Below, one piece after another: positions 44,846 to 59,256 of a stretch of 64,000 bases of DNA. The first letter of the stretch is position 1; each line of letters begins with the position of its first letter. The stretch is from Cryptomeria japonica (taxonomy: Eukaryota > Streptophyta > Pinopsida > Cupressales > Cupressaceae), in NCBI RefSeq assembly GCF_030272615.1, contig NC_081409.1, positions 476,181,573 through 476,245,572 on the forward strand. Reading direction: 5' to 3'. The translations under genes and the position numbers were made by a program. Below the pieces are notes generated by a model. That model worked only from the letters and a program-made list of their open reading frames with translations. It was not told the origin of the DNA and did not search any database.

Positions 44846-46916
44846 AAATGAAAATGATGGGGCTAGATATGTAGGGCATAACACTACCTCTAATACCTAT
44901 TATGAATGGATTTATCAGTACATCCATGTCATTAGACAAAACAAGGAGAGGATTTTCTGGGGTAAGCAAATTAATGATGCAATATGTGAACATCTTACCA
45001 AAGTGCCAACTACTCTCAAGTTCTACATGACCTTCTATTTGATGTACGTTGCAACTCCAATGAGACATTTTTTCAGGATTGTCTACAACAAGAGATAGAA
45101 GGCAAGTTGTTGTACATGAATACTACTCCTAGTTGGTATTGAAAAATAGTTTTAATCACTTTAGAAGAGTTAATGATGCCTTCTTCGAGTATCATATGTG
45201 AATGATGAATAAAGATTTGTACAATAAAAGAGTATCAGATCATGCCTGGGAGTTTGTAAATCTATATGTATGTATGTTCCTCTAGTTCCCCACCTTCACA
45301 TATCTCAAAGTAGGTTATTTCAATGGTGAACTCTTTATGCTCCCAAGGTACCCATCAAATAAAATTATTTTGATGGAATCAGCTCATCAAATGGTGGCAG
45401 TCCATGAGGCAGAATCAGGTTCCCACAAGATAGGCTTGAAACTCACTTTAACCATTTGCAGATATTCCATCACTTGAATCTTCAAAGCTAGGACAATGGA
45501 GGAATAAATGAGAAGAGTGATCATGAGGTTCTTCAAGGCATGAAGATACTTTGACTATAGGGGAATGTGGAATAAATTGAAAAAGGCCTATATTCATGTC
45601 CATTGTATTGAAGATGTTTGATTATAGGACGAAACGGGATATCTGGAAGCTTGATTATTGTGAGTTGACAATTGATCAAGTTAGGGAGTTTGATCTTGCT
45701 AACATCCTAGATGACCTAGAAGAAGATGGTAATGTCTTAGATCTTACCTATGCTAACAAGAAAGTCATATCTACCCCTTTTCCCCTCATTCAATGGTCTC
45801 AAAAGGAATAAACTTCCATCAAAGATAGATTTCAAAGTATTCTTGCAAATACTAATGTATGGCTCTCAAGCAAGGGGATCCAATTGAAACTTTTCTCCTC
45901 TAGCTTTGATGATGATACAGTTGGACCTATTGGAAGGAGATATGAGATCAAAATGAAGAATAAATAGGATTCCTACACTTTCGTTAAAGCTCCCAAGTTG
46001 AAGTTCACAGTTAGAACTAATAAAGGAAAGGCCCAAGGAGAACCATTAGCCTCTAATGTTCATGAGACATAGGAAACACAAGTACAAGATGAACAATTGG
46101 AAGATGAGCATCCTAATTTAGAGCCTATTAATGTTGATCAACTTGAAGGTGATCATGAGGGTGATAAAGAGCATGATGAATATGATGAAGAAAGATTACC
46201 ACAAGTAAATAAGTCCCAAAAATCTTTACCCCGAGTACCTCTTTCTTCTTCTATGGTATATGCTCCTATTTCTACTTCTAAGTCATAACCTTTTGTTGTC
46301 ACATGTGTCTCCCCTAGCATGATCATTCACATTTCTTCCACTAGTGCTAGTGAGTCTTCTCTAGATACTCCCCATGATAGCATTGAGAATGTTTTCTTTG
46401 CTTTTCCCAATTTGTTTGAATTTTTTGCCACCATGTTAGATGATTTTGACAAGTTTATGGCAAAGATGGGTCCTGGACCCAATGAGTCATCCCTTGAGAA
46501 TCATCCCCTAGTTATCACCACAATGTCACCTATTGTGACTACTACCCCTCATGAGCCATTAAGTTCCTCTCAAGCTTTAGCTATAGGTGATGATGATGAT
46601 GATACCTATTTTCCACCATGATTCTTCTCTAATGCTCCCCAAGAGGAAGAAACAAGTTGTTTCACCTGATGATTTTGATTTTAGTCAACTTGTACCCACA
46701 AAACCCAAAATCACCAAGAAATCCAAAACATTGTCAAGGGTAAAGGTGGACAAATCAATAAATAAGTATGTAGAGATTTCTATTCCTCCTGTTGATAAAG
46801 ATATTGATCAGGTTCAAAAATTAGATTATGTAATCAAGAGTATCGAGTTGGGAAAACAAATTCATAATTCTTCTTCAAGTGATGTTCAATCATCTTGTAG
46901 TGCCCCTCCCTGATTC
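44846..46916 (+). pseudogene. Accessory ORF of a plus-strand element
   Basis: The frame opens after a stop near 44843 and reads RYVGHNTTSNTYYEWIYQYI, then KQINDAICEHLTKVPTTL and KFYMTFYLMYVATPMRHF to 45098. It continues with frameshifts: NSFNHFRRVNDAFF, FPTFTYLKVGYFNGELFMLP (about 45285-45340) and MFDYRTKRDIWKLDYCEL (45607 onward). The C-terminal third is acidic and Ser/Thr-rich, with a basic run LPKRKKQVVSPDDFD near 46635 and a Lys/Asp-rich end at 46913. The YYEW and KFYMTFYLMYV blocks match element D. Ten or more stops or frameshifts. Function unknown. Confidence 0.65.
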
Positions 46917-49900
46917 ATCTTGTCTTTTTGTATGTCAAAGGAATATATTGATCTAGTTTAGTCTACTTTATGACAATTTGATGGTATCATGTTATGAACT
47001 AACCCTATTTCATGATTGTATTGGATATGATGATGGATCTATATTTGATGATTTATATGTGTTCATTATTCTTGATGGATCCTATTGCTTATGGGATTAT
47101 GATTATGCTAACCCTATTCTATAATTATGATGATGATTGAGTTGATGTTATGATGGTTGTGGTTGTCTTCTAGTGTCTTTGTGATAGGGATGATGTCATA
47201 CCACTCATTGCAAGCATGATATGGCGTTGCGATTCTCTATCACTTGCCTTATCATTTATGATGTATATGTATCATACATATGTTGTATTGTATTTTAGTG
47301 GTGGATACAGGATTGTAGGTACTAGACATTGACTCCACTTGGTCTCACAGGTCTGAGTGTGTCTAATCCCAATGGCAAGTTGTCGGAGATGGCATGTGTT
47401 TCCCTCTCATAATTTAGGCTTAAGTTGATACTCTTGTTAGTTAGTGCCTTGACTTGAGTCATTGGTCTGCGTCATGTGGTATGTTGTTCAACCCTATGTC
47501 AGGTCACCTTGTGAGTTTGCAATCATTTATTAGTTAATAATTAATAGATTTATATAGTTTATTTAGTATTAAATTAAATTAATGGATGGCGTTAATATTT
47601 GATATTAATGTGTGAATTATTATTATTAGAGATTTATTATTTATTCATGTTTATTTCATGAATTTGTATTTAATTGATGATTTTATATTATTATTATTAT
47701 TTTATGGTATAATGTTTAATTGAATATTTATTATTTGAGCTTTTGATTTATTGGATTATTATTTATTATTTATTTATTATTGGTTGAATATTTGTGCCTA
47801 TCTGTACACTCATTTATTTAGTATTTATCTATTTGTTATATTTTATATATATGTGGGAGATATTTATAGTATTGAGTTTAAATTATATTGGCTAGAGCAT
47901 TTTTATGTATTCATACATTTAATTGTTTATTTATTTATTATTTAATTACTAGTTAAAGCATTTATGCTTGTCTCTACATTTACTTATTTATTATCCATTT
48001 TTCTTATTTATCTTTATTGTTTATTTTTTATGAATTTATTGTTGGGTTATTTATTGTTTATCTAATTATTTAGTGTTTTGATTATTTATCTATTTATTTA
48101 CCTTGTTGTTTTATTTATTTGTTATTATTAATGTACCTACCCCTTATTATGATTGGCCCTTGTGGGAGTTGTGATTGTGAGGATATTATTATTTAATTGT
48201 TTGTTTGTTTATTTATATTATTTATGGTTTATATTTAATTGGAATATTTATTTATAATGTCTTTGATTTATTTTATTGGGCTTTAATTTATTATTATTTT
48301 TTATTATATTATTATTACATTCTCTTGTTACTAATTGAGTAATTAAATATTGTGTTTATACCTACCCTATTATTTTATTGGTTGAGATTTTAGGGTAAGC
48401 AAATAATATTATTTTATATTCTTACCTTGATTTTTGGAAGGGGGGGTTGGTATAGAATATATTTTATTGGAATATTTTGATTGGCGGATATTCTTTTGTA
48501 AGTTTTGAATGAGATTTTATTTATTGGCTTGGTGAACACTTTTGGGGTGTGCTTCTGGATATCTTTTGGTGACTTTTGGATTTTTTGAATTTCTTGGAGT
48601 GGAAATTGCTTGCTTGGATTGGATTTTGGAAAGCTTGCTGGTTTGGATTTTTGCTCTTCAATGATTGCATTAGCATCACTCTACTTCCAGGTGGGAGATC
48701 TTTTTCCTTTCTTGCATTTTGATTTTTGAAAAGAGTTGTTTTCTTCGTGTCTACTAAAAGATTGTTTTGGGAAATTTTGGGAGTGATTTCAATTATTTAT
48801 TATTGGTTTGATTGAAAAGAAATAAATTACAAAAGATTGTATTTGAATCTGGAATTCTGATTTTGTGTAGTGAAGGAAATGGGTGTTTTGATATGTCAAT
48901 TTTATGGCTATGTTCTTCCTGTGAATGTTCTATGTGGTGGTTTTTGAGTTGTGGAGGCTTGTATTTCCCTTATGAATCCTATTTCAGGACCTCTTATTGT
49001 CTGGTGATCTTTTGTTGTGTTTTAGTTTGATATGGTTGTCTATGTGATACTTTCTTGTGCAAGTATTCACTGGTTGAAGTCAAATCATTGGATATAACTT
49101 TATTGGGCTTGTGTATTCCCTATTTTACATTTGCGAGGGTCTCTTATGTGTTTAGGGTTGGTTTCAAACCTTAGTAGTGTTTTTTCCCGAACTTGGGCAT
49201 GTTTTATTTACTTCTTGTTTTGTTTTCCCGAATGTTGCACCTAGTTACAAAGGTGCTAAAATAAGTGAAAAAAGTGCCACTCTAGGAGTCAATAGTGCTA
49301 GAGTAGGAAAAAAATGCCAGACCAGTATCGACATATTCTTGGTTAGGGTTTTGACTTTTTGGTTGATTTTTATTGATAGTTTTGGACTCCAGAGGCTCTG
49401 TACTATCATTTCTGATGATTTTGGATATTGTGTTATTCCTCTTTGATGCATTTGAATCTTATTTGGTCTCCAGCAAGTATTTTTTTACTTGTCTGTTGAG
49501 GTATGGAATGTTGCTCCAACAAGATGTATGCATCCCTTGCAGTTGAGCACGAGTATATGCAGCTCCAACAAGAGGTTATGTTGGGCCTTGTTTTTTAGGA
49601 CTATGTGGTATCATTGGATCCATATTATTGCCCTATTTATGTGTTTATTTCACTCTTGCGGCTCTCTTTATTGTTGCATTATGATGATTTGAGCTTATGG
49701 CATGATCTTTGTTTTATGGCATTTGTTTGTATGATCATAGCTACCTTTATGATTCCGTTTGTATCAGATTGAGCCTCATGTTGTTGTATGATGTATTTTG
49801 TTATGTTTCTACCCTGTGGTATTGGTCTATGGCTGGGGAGAGTGGGCTCTTACATGTGTGTACCAGGGTCATGAGCATTAGGCCTCTAGGAGGGGGTCTA

Positions 49901-51787
49901 GAATTGATTGAGCCACATGAAGAGCTTATGGTTTAATTTGCAAGTGATAACATTATTAATAATTGATTAGTGGGTTGGGTATTTAGGAAATTCACCTTAT
50001 CAAGATAAAAAATATGATGTTGTATGCCCCAATTGGACAGACCCAGGGAGGTGGTTTTTGGGATCCTAGATTGGGAAGACCGTTGGAGCGGTATACTCAA
50101 TCTCCCTTGAGTGAATCCAAGGTGGAGATGGATGCCACATGAGGTTAGCATGTGATGACAACCTATCCCACATGTGTCCATTATCCATATGCCCTTGTTG
50201 TTGTTTGTGCCTCTGGAGGTTGATAGCTTGACTTAGCTATGTGATGTATTTTGATGTTGTATTCTTATGTTGGAGTCTTGTAGTGTCATGTTGTATCCTA
50301 TGGTTGTTAGGTGTCATGTTAGGTCTTGAGTGTGAGTTGGAACCTTATGTCATCTCCTAGCATGAGGGGTGTTTGATGCCTTCTACCATTGGAATGTTGT
50401 TCCTTGGATGTTAGCGTGCATGGATTTGGATCTATAGTATCTCATCATGTTCTTGTATTCTTTGGAGCATATCTATGTAATTAGAATGGATATTATATGT
50501 TATGAAAGATGTAAATGTAAAGAAAAATATGAAATCAGTGTATTAAGAACATGTATAATAGAACTTGTAGTAGGATGATTACAAAGAAAAATGTATTGGA
50601 TAAGACTATTGTAAAAAGATAATCTATTGTGGAAGTTACTCTTGATTACAAGGGAATTAAATGATTAAGAAATATGAATGTAATGTTTTGTGTATATCTT
50701 GTGATGATAGTGAATGTGTTAACGATCATGTATTCTTTGATTGGAAAGATGTAATCTTCAATATTAGATAGCTTGAGATATGGAAAAATATATATGAGTA
50801 GTTGTAGTTTGTATGGATTGTATGTCTTTTCAATATGTGGTTGTCCTATGGTGTTGATTTCTATGTATTAGAGATGTTACCATATTACGATGTCTTGTAA
50901 ATAAGGAATATAAATATGTGTCTATGTAACTTCTATTATTAAGCATTAGGATGGGATGTAGCTAAAAAGACTATGTTCTTGCTTCATGTGCTCTTATGTA
51001 ATTGAACTTGATTTAGATGAGCTATGCTATTGCAATAAGATGATGTATTGGTATATGTTTCTTGATATAGATATGTGTATCATGTTGAGAATGAAGTCCT
51101 ATGTTGAAATTAGGGGAGTGAAATATTAGATTGTATTTATTCTTGTAGAATCATATGGCTCTTGAACCTGTTTAGTATATTGGAATACTATTTGGATGTA
51201 GATAGGTACTTGTTGTTATGATCTTGCATATTTATTTGGATAGTATTCTTGATGAGTTGTGATTAAGGAAATAATCAAATATCATTAGTAAAAGAAGGAT
51301 AAATGCATTTAGTTTCATGATGTGTTAAGTGTTCAAATGAGTAAAAATGAGTATTAGGAACATTCGATTGGTACTTTAAAATGAACCTAAAGTGCATGAA
51401 AGGGGATAGAGTTATGCATATGTGATTATGTTTTATTATAGTTGCATAGAAACTAAATGTTTAGTTGAATGCTAGTGTGTTTGTTTAATGTCAAGTAGTG
51501 ATGTTGAGATACCCTAGGGAATGGAGATGCATTATATGGTTTTATTATGGAGTTATGTTAATGATTTATAGATGTTCCACTTGCATAATATGATACTTGG
51601 TTATGTTCATTTTGATTTATGTGATCATGTATATAGTTAATAATACATTTATTAACAATAGTAGTAATGTTGCATTCTAGATGTTAGTGTTAGTATGGTA
51701 GTGAGGATTAATTTAAAATAAAAAAGTTATCTCCCTTTTGTTAGTAGATTTTGGTTTATTTCTCTAGGGTATTTTGGTGGGCATTAC
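46917..51787 (+). repeat. Long non-coding tract, probable giant LTR
   Basis: No coding potential over 4.8 kb; 47520-48400 is dominated by TTATTTATT-like words. The tract directly follows an accessory ORF and ends GGTGGGCATTACA at 51787, similar to the minus-strand end of the giant LTR at 15826. The left boundary is uncertain (somewhere in 46917-47320) and no target duplication was found. Transcript-like features such as TACATGTGTGTACCAGGG and GCCTCTAGGAGGGGG near 49850 have loose counterparts in the other LTR. Confidence 0.5.
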
Positions 51788-54700
51788 ACAACTTTAGATT
51801 CTCTTCTTGTTTTGACTAAGTAAAAATGGGTTTTTGAAAGGAACCCGAACTTTTTTACATATCAGGAAATAGATAAAGCATTAAAGCAGAAAAAAATTGT
51901 GCCTGATCACCCAAACAAAAAATTGTTTCCATCCAAACCAAAAAGGGAACTCAAAACACATAGAGCCACTCAAAGATAGCAAAAGGATAGAAAAAGGACA
52001 ACACAAAGACAAAGATAGAGACTGAGATAGCTAAATATTTTTCATAATACATTCTGCATGAACCACCATCTACTTCATGTTGTCCGCATTAATCAAATAA
52101 AGTAGCATTATTATTAGATATTATTATTAATCTAACATGATTTAAGCAATATATGAATATTTAAGCTAAATTATTTAAGAAATATGAAATAACTAATATG
52201 CAATATCTCAATGCAAATTCTCAATGAATCTAGAGCAAAAAAAACATAATAACAATATATTCTCCAGGATCTTTGAGTTAATGTTAGTAATCTTGATGTC
52301 ATAAGGATAGAAGTGGACAACACCATGGAAATATTCTCCTAATAATTGGAAGTGCATGAAAAGGATTTTGAGGCATGGTTAAAACTTGAAGATTTTGATT
52401 CAAATAACCATGTATAGAATGGTGTTATTTCTTCTCGGCATATGTATGTTGAGAAAGGAGAGGTGCTAGAATCACAAATGAATATTCTAGAGTGTCTTAT
52501 CAAGGACATGAAGAAAGCTAAAAAATAATGTGCAAATAAAAAGAAGGATATTGTTGATAAAATCTTTGAAATCCTATTGGTTCCCAAAAATAGGCGGGCT
52601 TACACTGCCACTGGGTAGAGACCAAGTTGACTCCTCCAAATATCTATGGAGAGACACCTCCAACTATCAATATCTGTCAGGGTTGGACCAAAACTAACAA
52701 GGATGCGAGATCCTTCTACACTTCGGGCTCTGCAGGACCCGAGAGGGTGATCCCTTTAGTGAATCTCCTACTCTTTGCAATGATACTCAAGAATTTACTA
52801 AAAACAAAGAAGATTATCTCATAAAAGAACTCAACAGAAAGGCAGAATGCTCAAGGATGGAAAATCCTTCAGTGATCCTCAACCTTAAGCTGGAGTATGA
52901 GAAAGGACGGGACAACTTTTAGAAAATACATAAAACTTAACAAATGATATTCTGATATTTAAGAAAATTATTCTGAGAAATCATAAAGAAGATAAACCAT
53001 AAACTGAAAACCTAATGACATTTTCTAGCAAATACCAGTGCCTTGTTCATTTGGGTTACAAAGTCTTTGAAAAACGCTACTGAAATCTAATAAAAACTCA
53101 TCTAATAACTGGTCTAGCCTTGAACAATACTGCCTTACAATATTGTTCTACTTACAATCCTTTACCTGAACTACTTATCACATCATGTTACAAGTCTTAT
53201 TTCTCTATAACCTCATTCAAGGATTTTAATTAACCCCTTGGACTAAAGCATTGAATGGAAAATTACATACATCATAACAATGTAACAAACAAATGAAACC
53301 CTTGATCCCATTTGCTTAAAAGAAGATAAAATCACACACAGGAGAGTAAAGATAAGGAAATATATTTGCATTAATATCATAAGCTATCTTATTTCAAATA
53401 ACAGTCAACAAGTTTGAGTATAGAATAACCCATTTGAAAAGGAAACTCGCAACTATTTTATTACTTTTTCTCTGCAAAATGACATTACGGTTCCTGTTAT
53501 TTTCCATGACTCTCTAGAACTACATGGAACCTACCCCTGCAGAAGTAGACCTATTTTTACAAAGATCTTTCTTAGAAAATTCAGAACCCTAACTAATGGC
53601 CTTGATTTCCCTTTTATAGAAAATAAGGGAGCGACAAGCTTCAGACCAAAAGACACTTGTCAACAAAACTAAGCCCTAGAGGTTGTACACAATTCTGTTA
53701 CAAAATATTCCTTATCCACATGCTAGTGCTTGTGATGAGGTGGAACCAAAATCTTCAACTGATTATCGATAGAAATAAAAATACTTGAGCCATGCCGATA
53801 TCACCCAGACACTTCTGGATGGACCCTTAGATGCCCAGTCTTCTCCATAGAATTTCTCTTCCTGAAAAGGAAAATAAATCTCGACATGAAACAAGACTTT
53901 CCCACCAAGATAGAGGAAAATCTCCAGCCTTTATGCCCTGAATCAGAGAAAATGGAAAGAGGAGCTTGGGGGTAAACATGATTTGTTGCAGAGATGATTG
54001 GCTGCCAATCCTCACTCAAACAAATCTTTCTTTTAGCTCCCTGTGATCTTCTTCTTGGAACATTCTGCCAACAAAGTGCAAAGTAAGAGCAAAGGATATG
54101 TCCTAGGTGGCTTTTCCTGATAAGAAAAGGATTTCACGCCCCCTCTGACAATCCTCTAATATTTCACAACCCCTCTAACAATGAGCAACCTCATACCAGA
54201 GAAAAAACATCCATCCAGTGTCACAAAATATGCAATGACTCCATTCATAGTTTTGTTCTAACACCATCCTCTCACTGATGAAGAACTGTTCTCAGAAAAA
54301 TGAAAAAGTTTGTATTTGTTCCTACCCATTCTATCACCTGTCTAGTGAATTTATAATCAGAATTCCTTTCAATGCGGTTGTGCTAATCCATGTGAAGAAT
54401 CATCATCTTGATATCTTCTTCTCATTTTGTCAGTTGTTGTTTCTAGCAATCATGCCTATAAATCAAGTCACCACCATTTTCTAGATCATCACTCCATTGC
54501 CACTTGCATGTGTTCACCACATGTGAATGATTTTATTCCTTTCTCAATGTACAACCTCTTGCTTCAGGATTTCTGTCAACAAGCAAATCTCTGAACTTAT
54601 CAGAGAACTTGTAATTCATCATATCAAAACTTGAATCTTTTCTTGATCCTTTCACATCTCTGAGATATTATCTTTGGCTATCAAATCAATCCTAAGTCGA

Positions 54701-55690
54701 CAAGTCTGTATCTTGTTCATTCTACCTTCTTCCTCGCGGGCTACAACTGGTGCCTCTGAAATCCCTCATAATTTCACATTTGAAACTCTACCACAGATCT
54801 TACCCAGCTTGGTAAATCTAACGATCATTATTTGTCGACTCGACATTTGACCTTCTATCTGTATCCATGGACCCACCAAGTCTCGACTAAACAACACCAC
54901 ATCATCTTTCAACTAGACTCTGTCAGCGGCCCCACCATAGGTCTTCCTGGTCACCCTGGAACACGTTGCATCATCTCATGATGTCACAGTCCATAACCTC
55001 CTTGCAATTTCCATTGCAAGGATATGAGGGCCATCAGATCTATTCAAACTTTACTGCTTAGCACAATGCCCATTTATTCCCCCGGAATTAAAAATCGAGC
55101 ACCTTTTACCTTAGGATAAAACATCTCTATTTATTTTGAACATGTGCAAATTGATAGGACTGTTAGTAAACTAACTTTTACCACCTAAGAACTGGTAACA
55201 CAATGCTTCAACTAGTTATATTGCCAACCATTTCAGTTTCTATTGAAAACATGTGGCACAATCTTGCGGTGCCATGGCCTTTATCATCCTTGCATCTTTG
55301 ATCATGGGGAAGCATGAACCATTGGATTCATTTGGTCTTTAGCAACCGACTAAAATACTTAAGATTTTCATAATTAGGGAAATTATGGGCGTAGACACAA
55401 ATATGTAAAGGGAGACCGGTCATAGGGAAATTTTTGCAACCTAGGAAAAATCACATTTGATGAACCGGTTGACCACCACTTAATATTTAGGGAATGAAAT
55501 GGCCCCGCCCATGGTAAACAACCCTTATCTTTAAGTGGGAAAAAGTAACAACAAAATATATCATTGGTAGGGTTTTCTTCACAAAATGTAATAAATCTTG
55601 ATAAACCCTAAACCCTAGACCTTGGATCATTTATAGAGGATACAAATAAAACCAGAAAATCACTACTTGAGCTGAAAATTAAAAATTTCA
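51788..55690. other. Unclassified region, mostly non-coding
   Basis: At 52370-52610 on the plus strand a degraded frame (YVEKGEVLESQMNILECLI, KAKK) looks like the coiled C-terminus of a retroelement protein. A short open frame at 52627-52824 has no recognised motif. 53000-55600 holds no convincing gene on either strand; it is AT-rich with moderate-complexity sequence and no LTR pair I could find. Confidence 0.35.
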
Positions 55691-56012
55691 TGCAATCAAT
55701 TTTCAGAGCTATTAGATCCCATGTACTTTCCTCAATGAAAATCAAAAGTTTCTTGATGTAAATGTGGTCATTAAGGAATTTAGTTCATTAGTAATTATTG
55801 AAAATAGAGAGGACTTCTTGTACTCTATTGATAAATTGGTGGATTTACAATTCATCCTACATTTTCTGGATTCTCTCCAGAAGAAACACAAGAAGTGTTG
55901 CATTGATTTAGAAGATTCTATCACATGGGTCAATATTATCACTAGTCATACCCAGGGACCCGATGGAGTTCAAATGAAGAACGCTTTGCAAAAAAATGAA
56001 GAATTCTAGAAA
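55691..56012 (+). pseudogene. ORF remnant, unknown, possibly retroelement-derived
   Basis: An open stretch (about 55764-56009) encodes an acidic, leucine-rich peptide with DVNVVIKEFSSLVIIENRED and ending MKNALQKNEEF. It is short and lacks known motifs. It lies just upstream of an LTR-like tract with a TATA box at about 56219, so it may be the C-terminus of an accessory ORF. Low confidence. Confidence 0.3.
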
Positions 56013-57863
56013 TGAGAGTCAGCATGAAGAAAATGGAACTTAGTCATTTTTATGATTTTTCAATGGCATTTTGTAATGTTAATTGACACCTTAAGTGTCT
56101 TTTTATTTATTCTCTAGTACACATGTAGGACTGCACGTGTTCTAAATCAAATAGGTCTCTACTTTTGACTTGTTCACAAATTAGTTGTAACTTTCCTAAT
56201 TTCATGTTCCACCTCTCCTCTATATATATGAGGATTTTAATTGTAGTAAAGATCTTTTTCCATCATTATTTTATGCCAAAACATTATTCCAAAGTGAAAA
56301 GCAAAGTAAGACTCAGTGTTCATATTGTGAATTCACAAACTTAATCAAAGAGAAGACAAGTTTGGCATTCAAACTTTTTGTTGGAATCGAACTTGAGTAT
56401 AATATAAATGTTATTATGTCATTTGTGTTATATGTTCTTGAAATATCTAAGTTGTGTATTATTATTGGTGCAAAATATTGAGGAGTAATTTGAGTTTATA
56501 AAGGTAGACTTTGTGTTACTTTTAGAATTCAAGAATAGGAAATTGGTGTGGATAAAATCAGAAAGTCTTTGAGCTTTTGTTTATTGTCTTTGAAGTTTAT
56601 ATCAAGTGGATAAGAAGGTAAAGTCTTTGTTCTACAGCAAGTTATCTTGTTAGAGTACTAGAAAGTCCTACAATATATCTTAAAGTCTTTGAGCTAGCAA
56701 TATGTTGGTATTTGGGTTACGGTGGTTGATAGGACTTAGGTACTTGAAAGAAAATTTGAGTTCTTTGTATACACAAGGCCCGTCCCTAAGTCATTTGTAG
56801 AAAAGGGAAGTAACGAAAGACTGTGTTCTTTCATGGACACTTTACTTCCTAATTAGCCTAGTTGCAAGTTTGAGTTGTTTAAATTGAAAGAATAAATATG
56901 TTCTAAATAGAGAATTAGATAGAACTTGTTCTGAAAAAAGAGAGCTAAGTTGATGTATCATACTAGATTAGTGTAAAGTTAGCAAGTAGATTTAGAATAG
57001 ATAGTAATTGTAGTAGAAAGGGGGAGCCTTCCCTTATAATTAGGAGAGACTATACCTTGTCTTTTGAAAGGTATCATCTCATGTACTATCGTGAAACCCA
57101 CATTTTGTAGGCCTTCGCTAGCTTACAAAATTTTCACCCAATAGACAACTTTTGCAATGTTTGACAAATTTTGAAATTTTTTGATAACTTTTGAACCTAA
57201 ATCTTTTGTAATGAATCTAAGTCAATGTTAATGGATCTAAATTGAATAAATGAATCCAAATGAAGATGAGGATGAACACGGGGAGAAAGGCTAACAAGTC
57301 TATATTAAGCCTTGCTATAATCATAGTTTTCAGCCCTCATTTCTAAGCATCTATGTTATGATTAATAACAATAAGAAAAATGGTCATAAAATTTGGTGAA
57401 GTTGCCCAAGGCAACCAAATTTAACACTTAGAAACTAGATAATACCAATTGTAATTCATAAGTTCTATTGAATTGCAATATCAATGATCCATAACATACG
57501 AAATTGTTCATAACTTAACCATTCTTAACTAAATATACATTCAAATTTTAAGTCCTAAAGTTGGGAGATATGGACACAAAGAATAAAATAGATTGAATGT
57601 CACCTTTTATATATATCCAAATGTATAATAGAAGTTTTACAAAATTGGCATATGTGGACTCAATGCAAGTTTTAGAAAATTGTGGCAAATGTCATCTCAA
57701 GATTGATTTACAATAAAATGTTGACTGGCTATATGTATTAGTCATTCAATGACCACAATTAACACTATATTACTCTAGAAAATCCTATCATTGTGGTGGG
57801 TCATTGAAATCGAGCCTGTTTGAAGTACTACGTGACATTGTCGATGCCTTCGCTATTAGATAT
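56013..57863 (+). other. Possible LTR-like tract with TATA motif
   Basis: CCTCTATATATATGAGG at about 56215-56231 looks like a core promoter, followed by AT-rich sequence without frames. I could not define TG/CA ends or a duplicate, so the assignment is tentative. Confidence 0.3.
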
Positions 57864-59200
57864 TGTTGAGAAGTTTTCTGAAATGTGTTGTTGTCATCGA
57901 TGTCAATATATTCCTCTGTGTTCCAATGTTGCAGTCAGATTAAGTGAGTTGGTTTCGCCAATGTGCTATAGATCAAATATTATGGATTAAAGGGTTTTGA
58001 GATAAGTATCTTTTGTTGATTCAGCTAAAGTTTCTATGGTTCACATGAAGATTTGATTGAGTTATGAGATTTGGTATTGCGGTTGGTTTTTTTGTTGTTC
58101 AGTGTTGATCAGTGTTATGGATTTTTCTCTGCATTTCTCCACATTACAATATCTTGGTTTTCATATTTGGCAGAGTGTTTGGGACATTCTGATGTGTCCT
58201 CAATTCAGATGGTTCATGGTTTGGAGATCCACAAGTGAATCTTTTAGTTTGATAGTCATCGTAGTTAGTGTTTTTGAAGTTCGGTATAATGATGATGAAG
58301 ATTCTAGTAAGTTGTGTTGGTGCGGTTGTTTCTGTGGTAATTCATGATGCTTGTGGATGTTCCTAGATCATGTCCTATTTGTGTTGATGGTCTACATTGA
58401 TCATTATATTCATGGTTGATTATTTTCCTTGATATGATATTGTTCTTCATGTTCTTGGCCTACCGAATGATTATAGCATGTTGCAGATGATCGATGCATA
58501 ATTCTTGGAGGTGTTTCATGTTCGAGGTGTTGATTTAGGTCCATATTTTGTCTCAGCCAACATTGTTTTGGTTTGAATAAGTTAATTTGTATTTGATGAA
58601 CAGTTATATCATTTGTATTGTGTGTGTTGAGTTGACCTTGAAATATAGGTTGATGACTTGTATAAATATAAGTAATAATCATATGAGAGATACATTTGCG
58701 AGTGTATCCAAATGTGTGTGATCGGATAAGTGCGTGAGGAATATTTTGATCTTTTAGAAGAAGTGTGGAAAAACATATCAGATTGTGTGCCTAACCAGAA
58801 CCATAACCAGGCATGAGGAGATTTTATTTCCTCAGTTCATGATCCCCCAGATGTAATCTGAATATGTTTGTAAGATAGTGAGTCTTCCTTGGGTTGTAGC
58901 CCTTTGTTGTTTTTGAGCAGTGAGCTCTAGGCAGTGTGTCTAAATGCATGTACATTCCCCATTGTAATATTTCATATACTTCTAACAGGGTATCATCATA
59001 TTGTGGGTAGGTTCCCACTGTGTTTTTTTCCTTGACCGGGTTTTCCATGTCAAAAATCTTGGTGTTATGTGTGTTATTAATGTTGTGTTGATTTATGCTT
59101 TCATATTTATTCATTAGATCTAAAATTGTGTTTGAGTTAAGTAAAGTTTTTGAGAAAAATGATTTACCCCCCCTCTTAGTTTTATGCCTTGTTGCCAACA
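57864..59200 (+). repeat. 5' LTR of copia-C
   Basis: The right end is fixed by GCCAACA followed by the primer site. The left end is inferred from TGTTGAGAAG after GATAT and is less certain. It contains the shared copia module at 59003-59050 (CCCACTGTGTTTTTTTCC then CCGGGTTTTCC). Confidence 0.7.
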
Positions 59201-59202
59201 AT

Positions 59203-59214
59203 TGGTATTAGAGA
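59203..59214 (+). other. Primer-binding site of copia-C
   Basis: TGGTATTAGAGA, two differences from the initiator tRNA-Met complement, placed two bases after the LTR. Confidence 0.8.
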
Positions 59215-59256
59215 TAGATCCTCAAAAAGAAGCTTGACTTCTTGAGGTGATCCAGA

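Noticed and set aside
47520-48400. AT-rich tract as a replication origin or matrix attachment region
   Set aside because: Composition alone does not support this, and a long LTR explains the context better.
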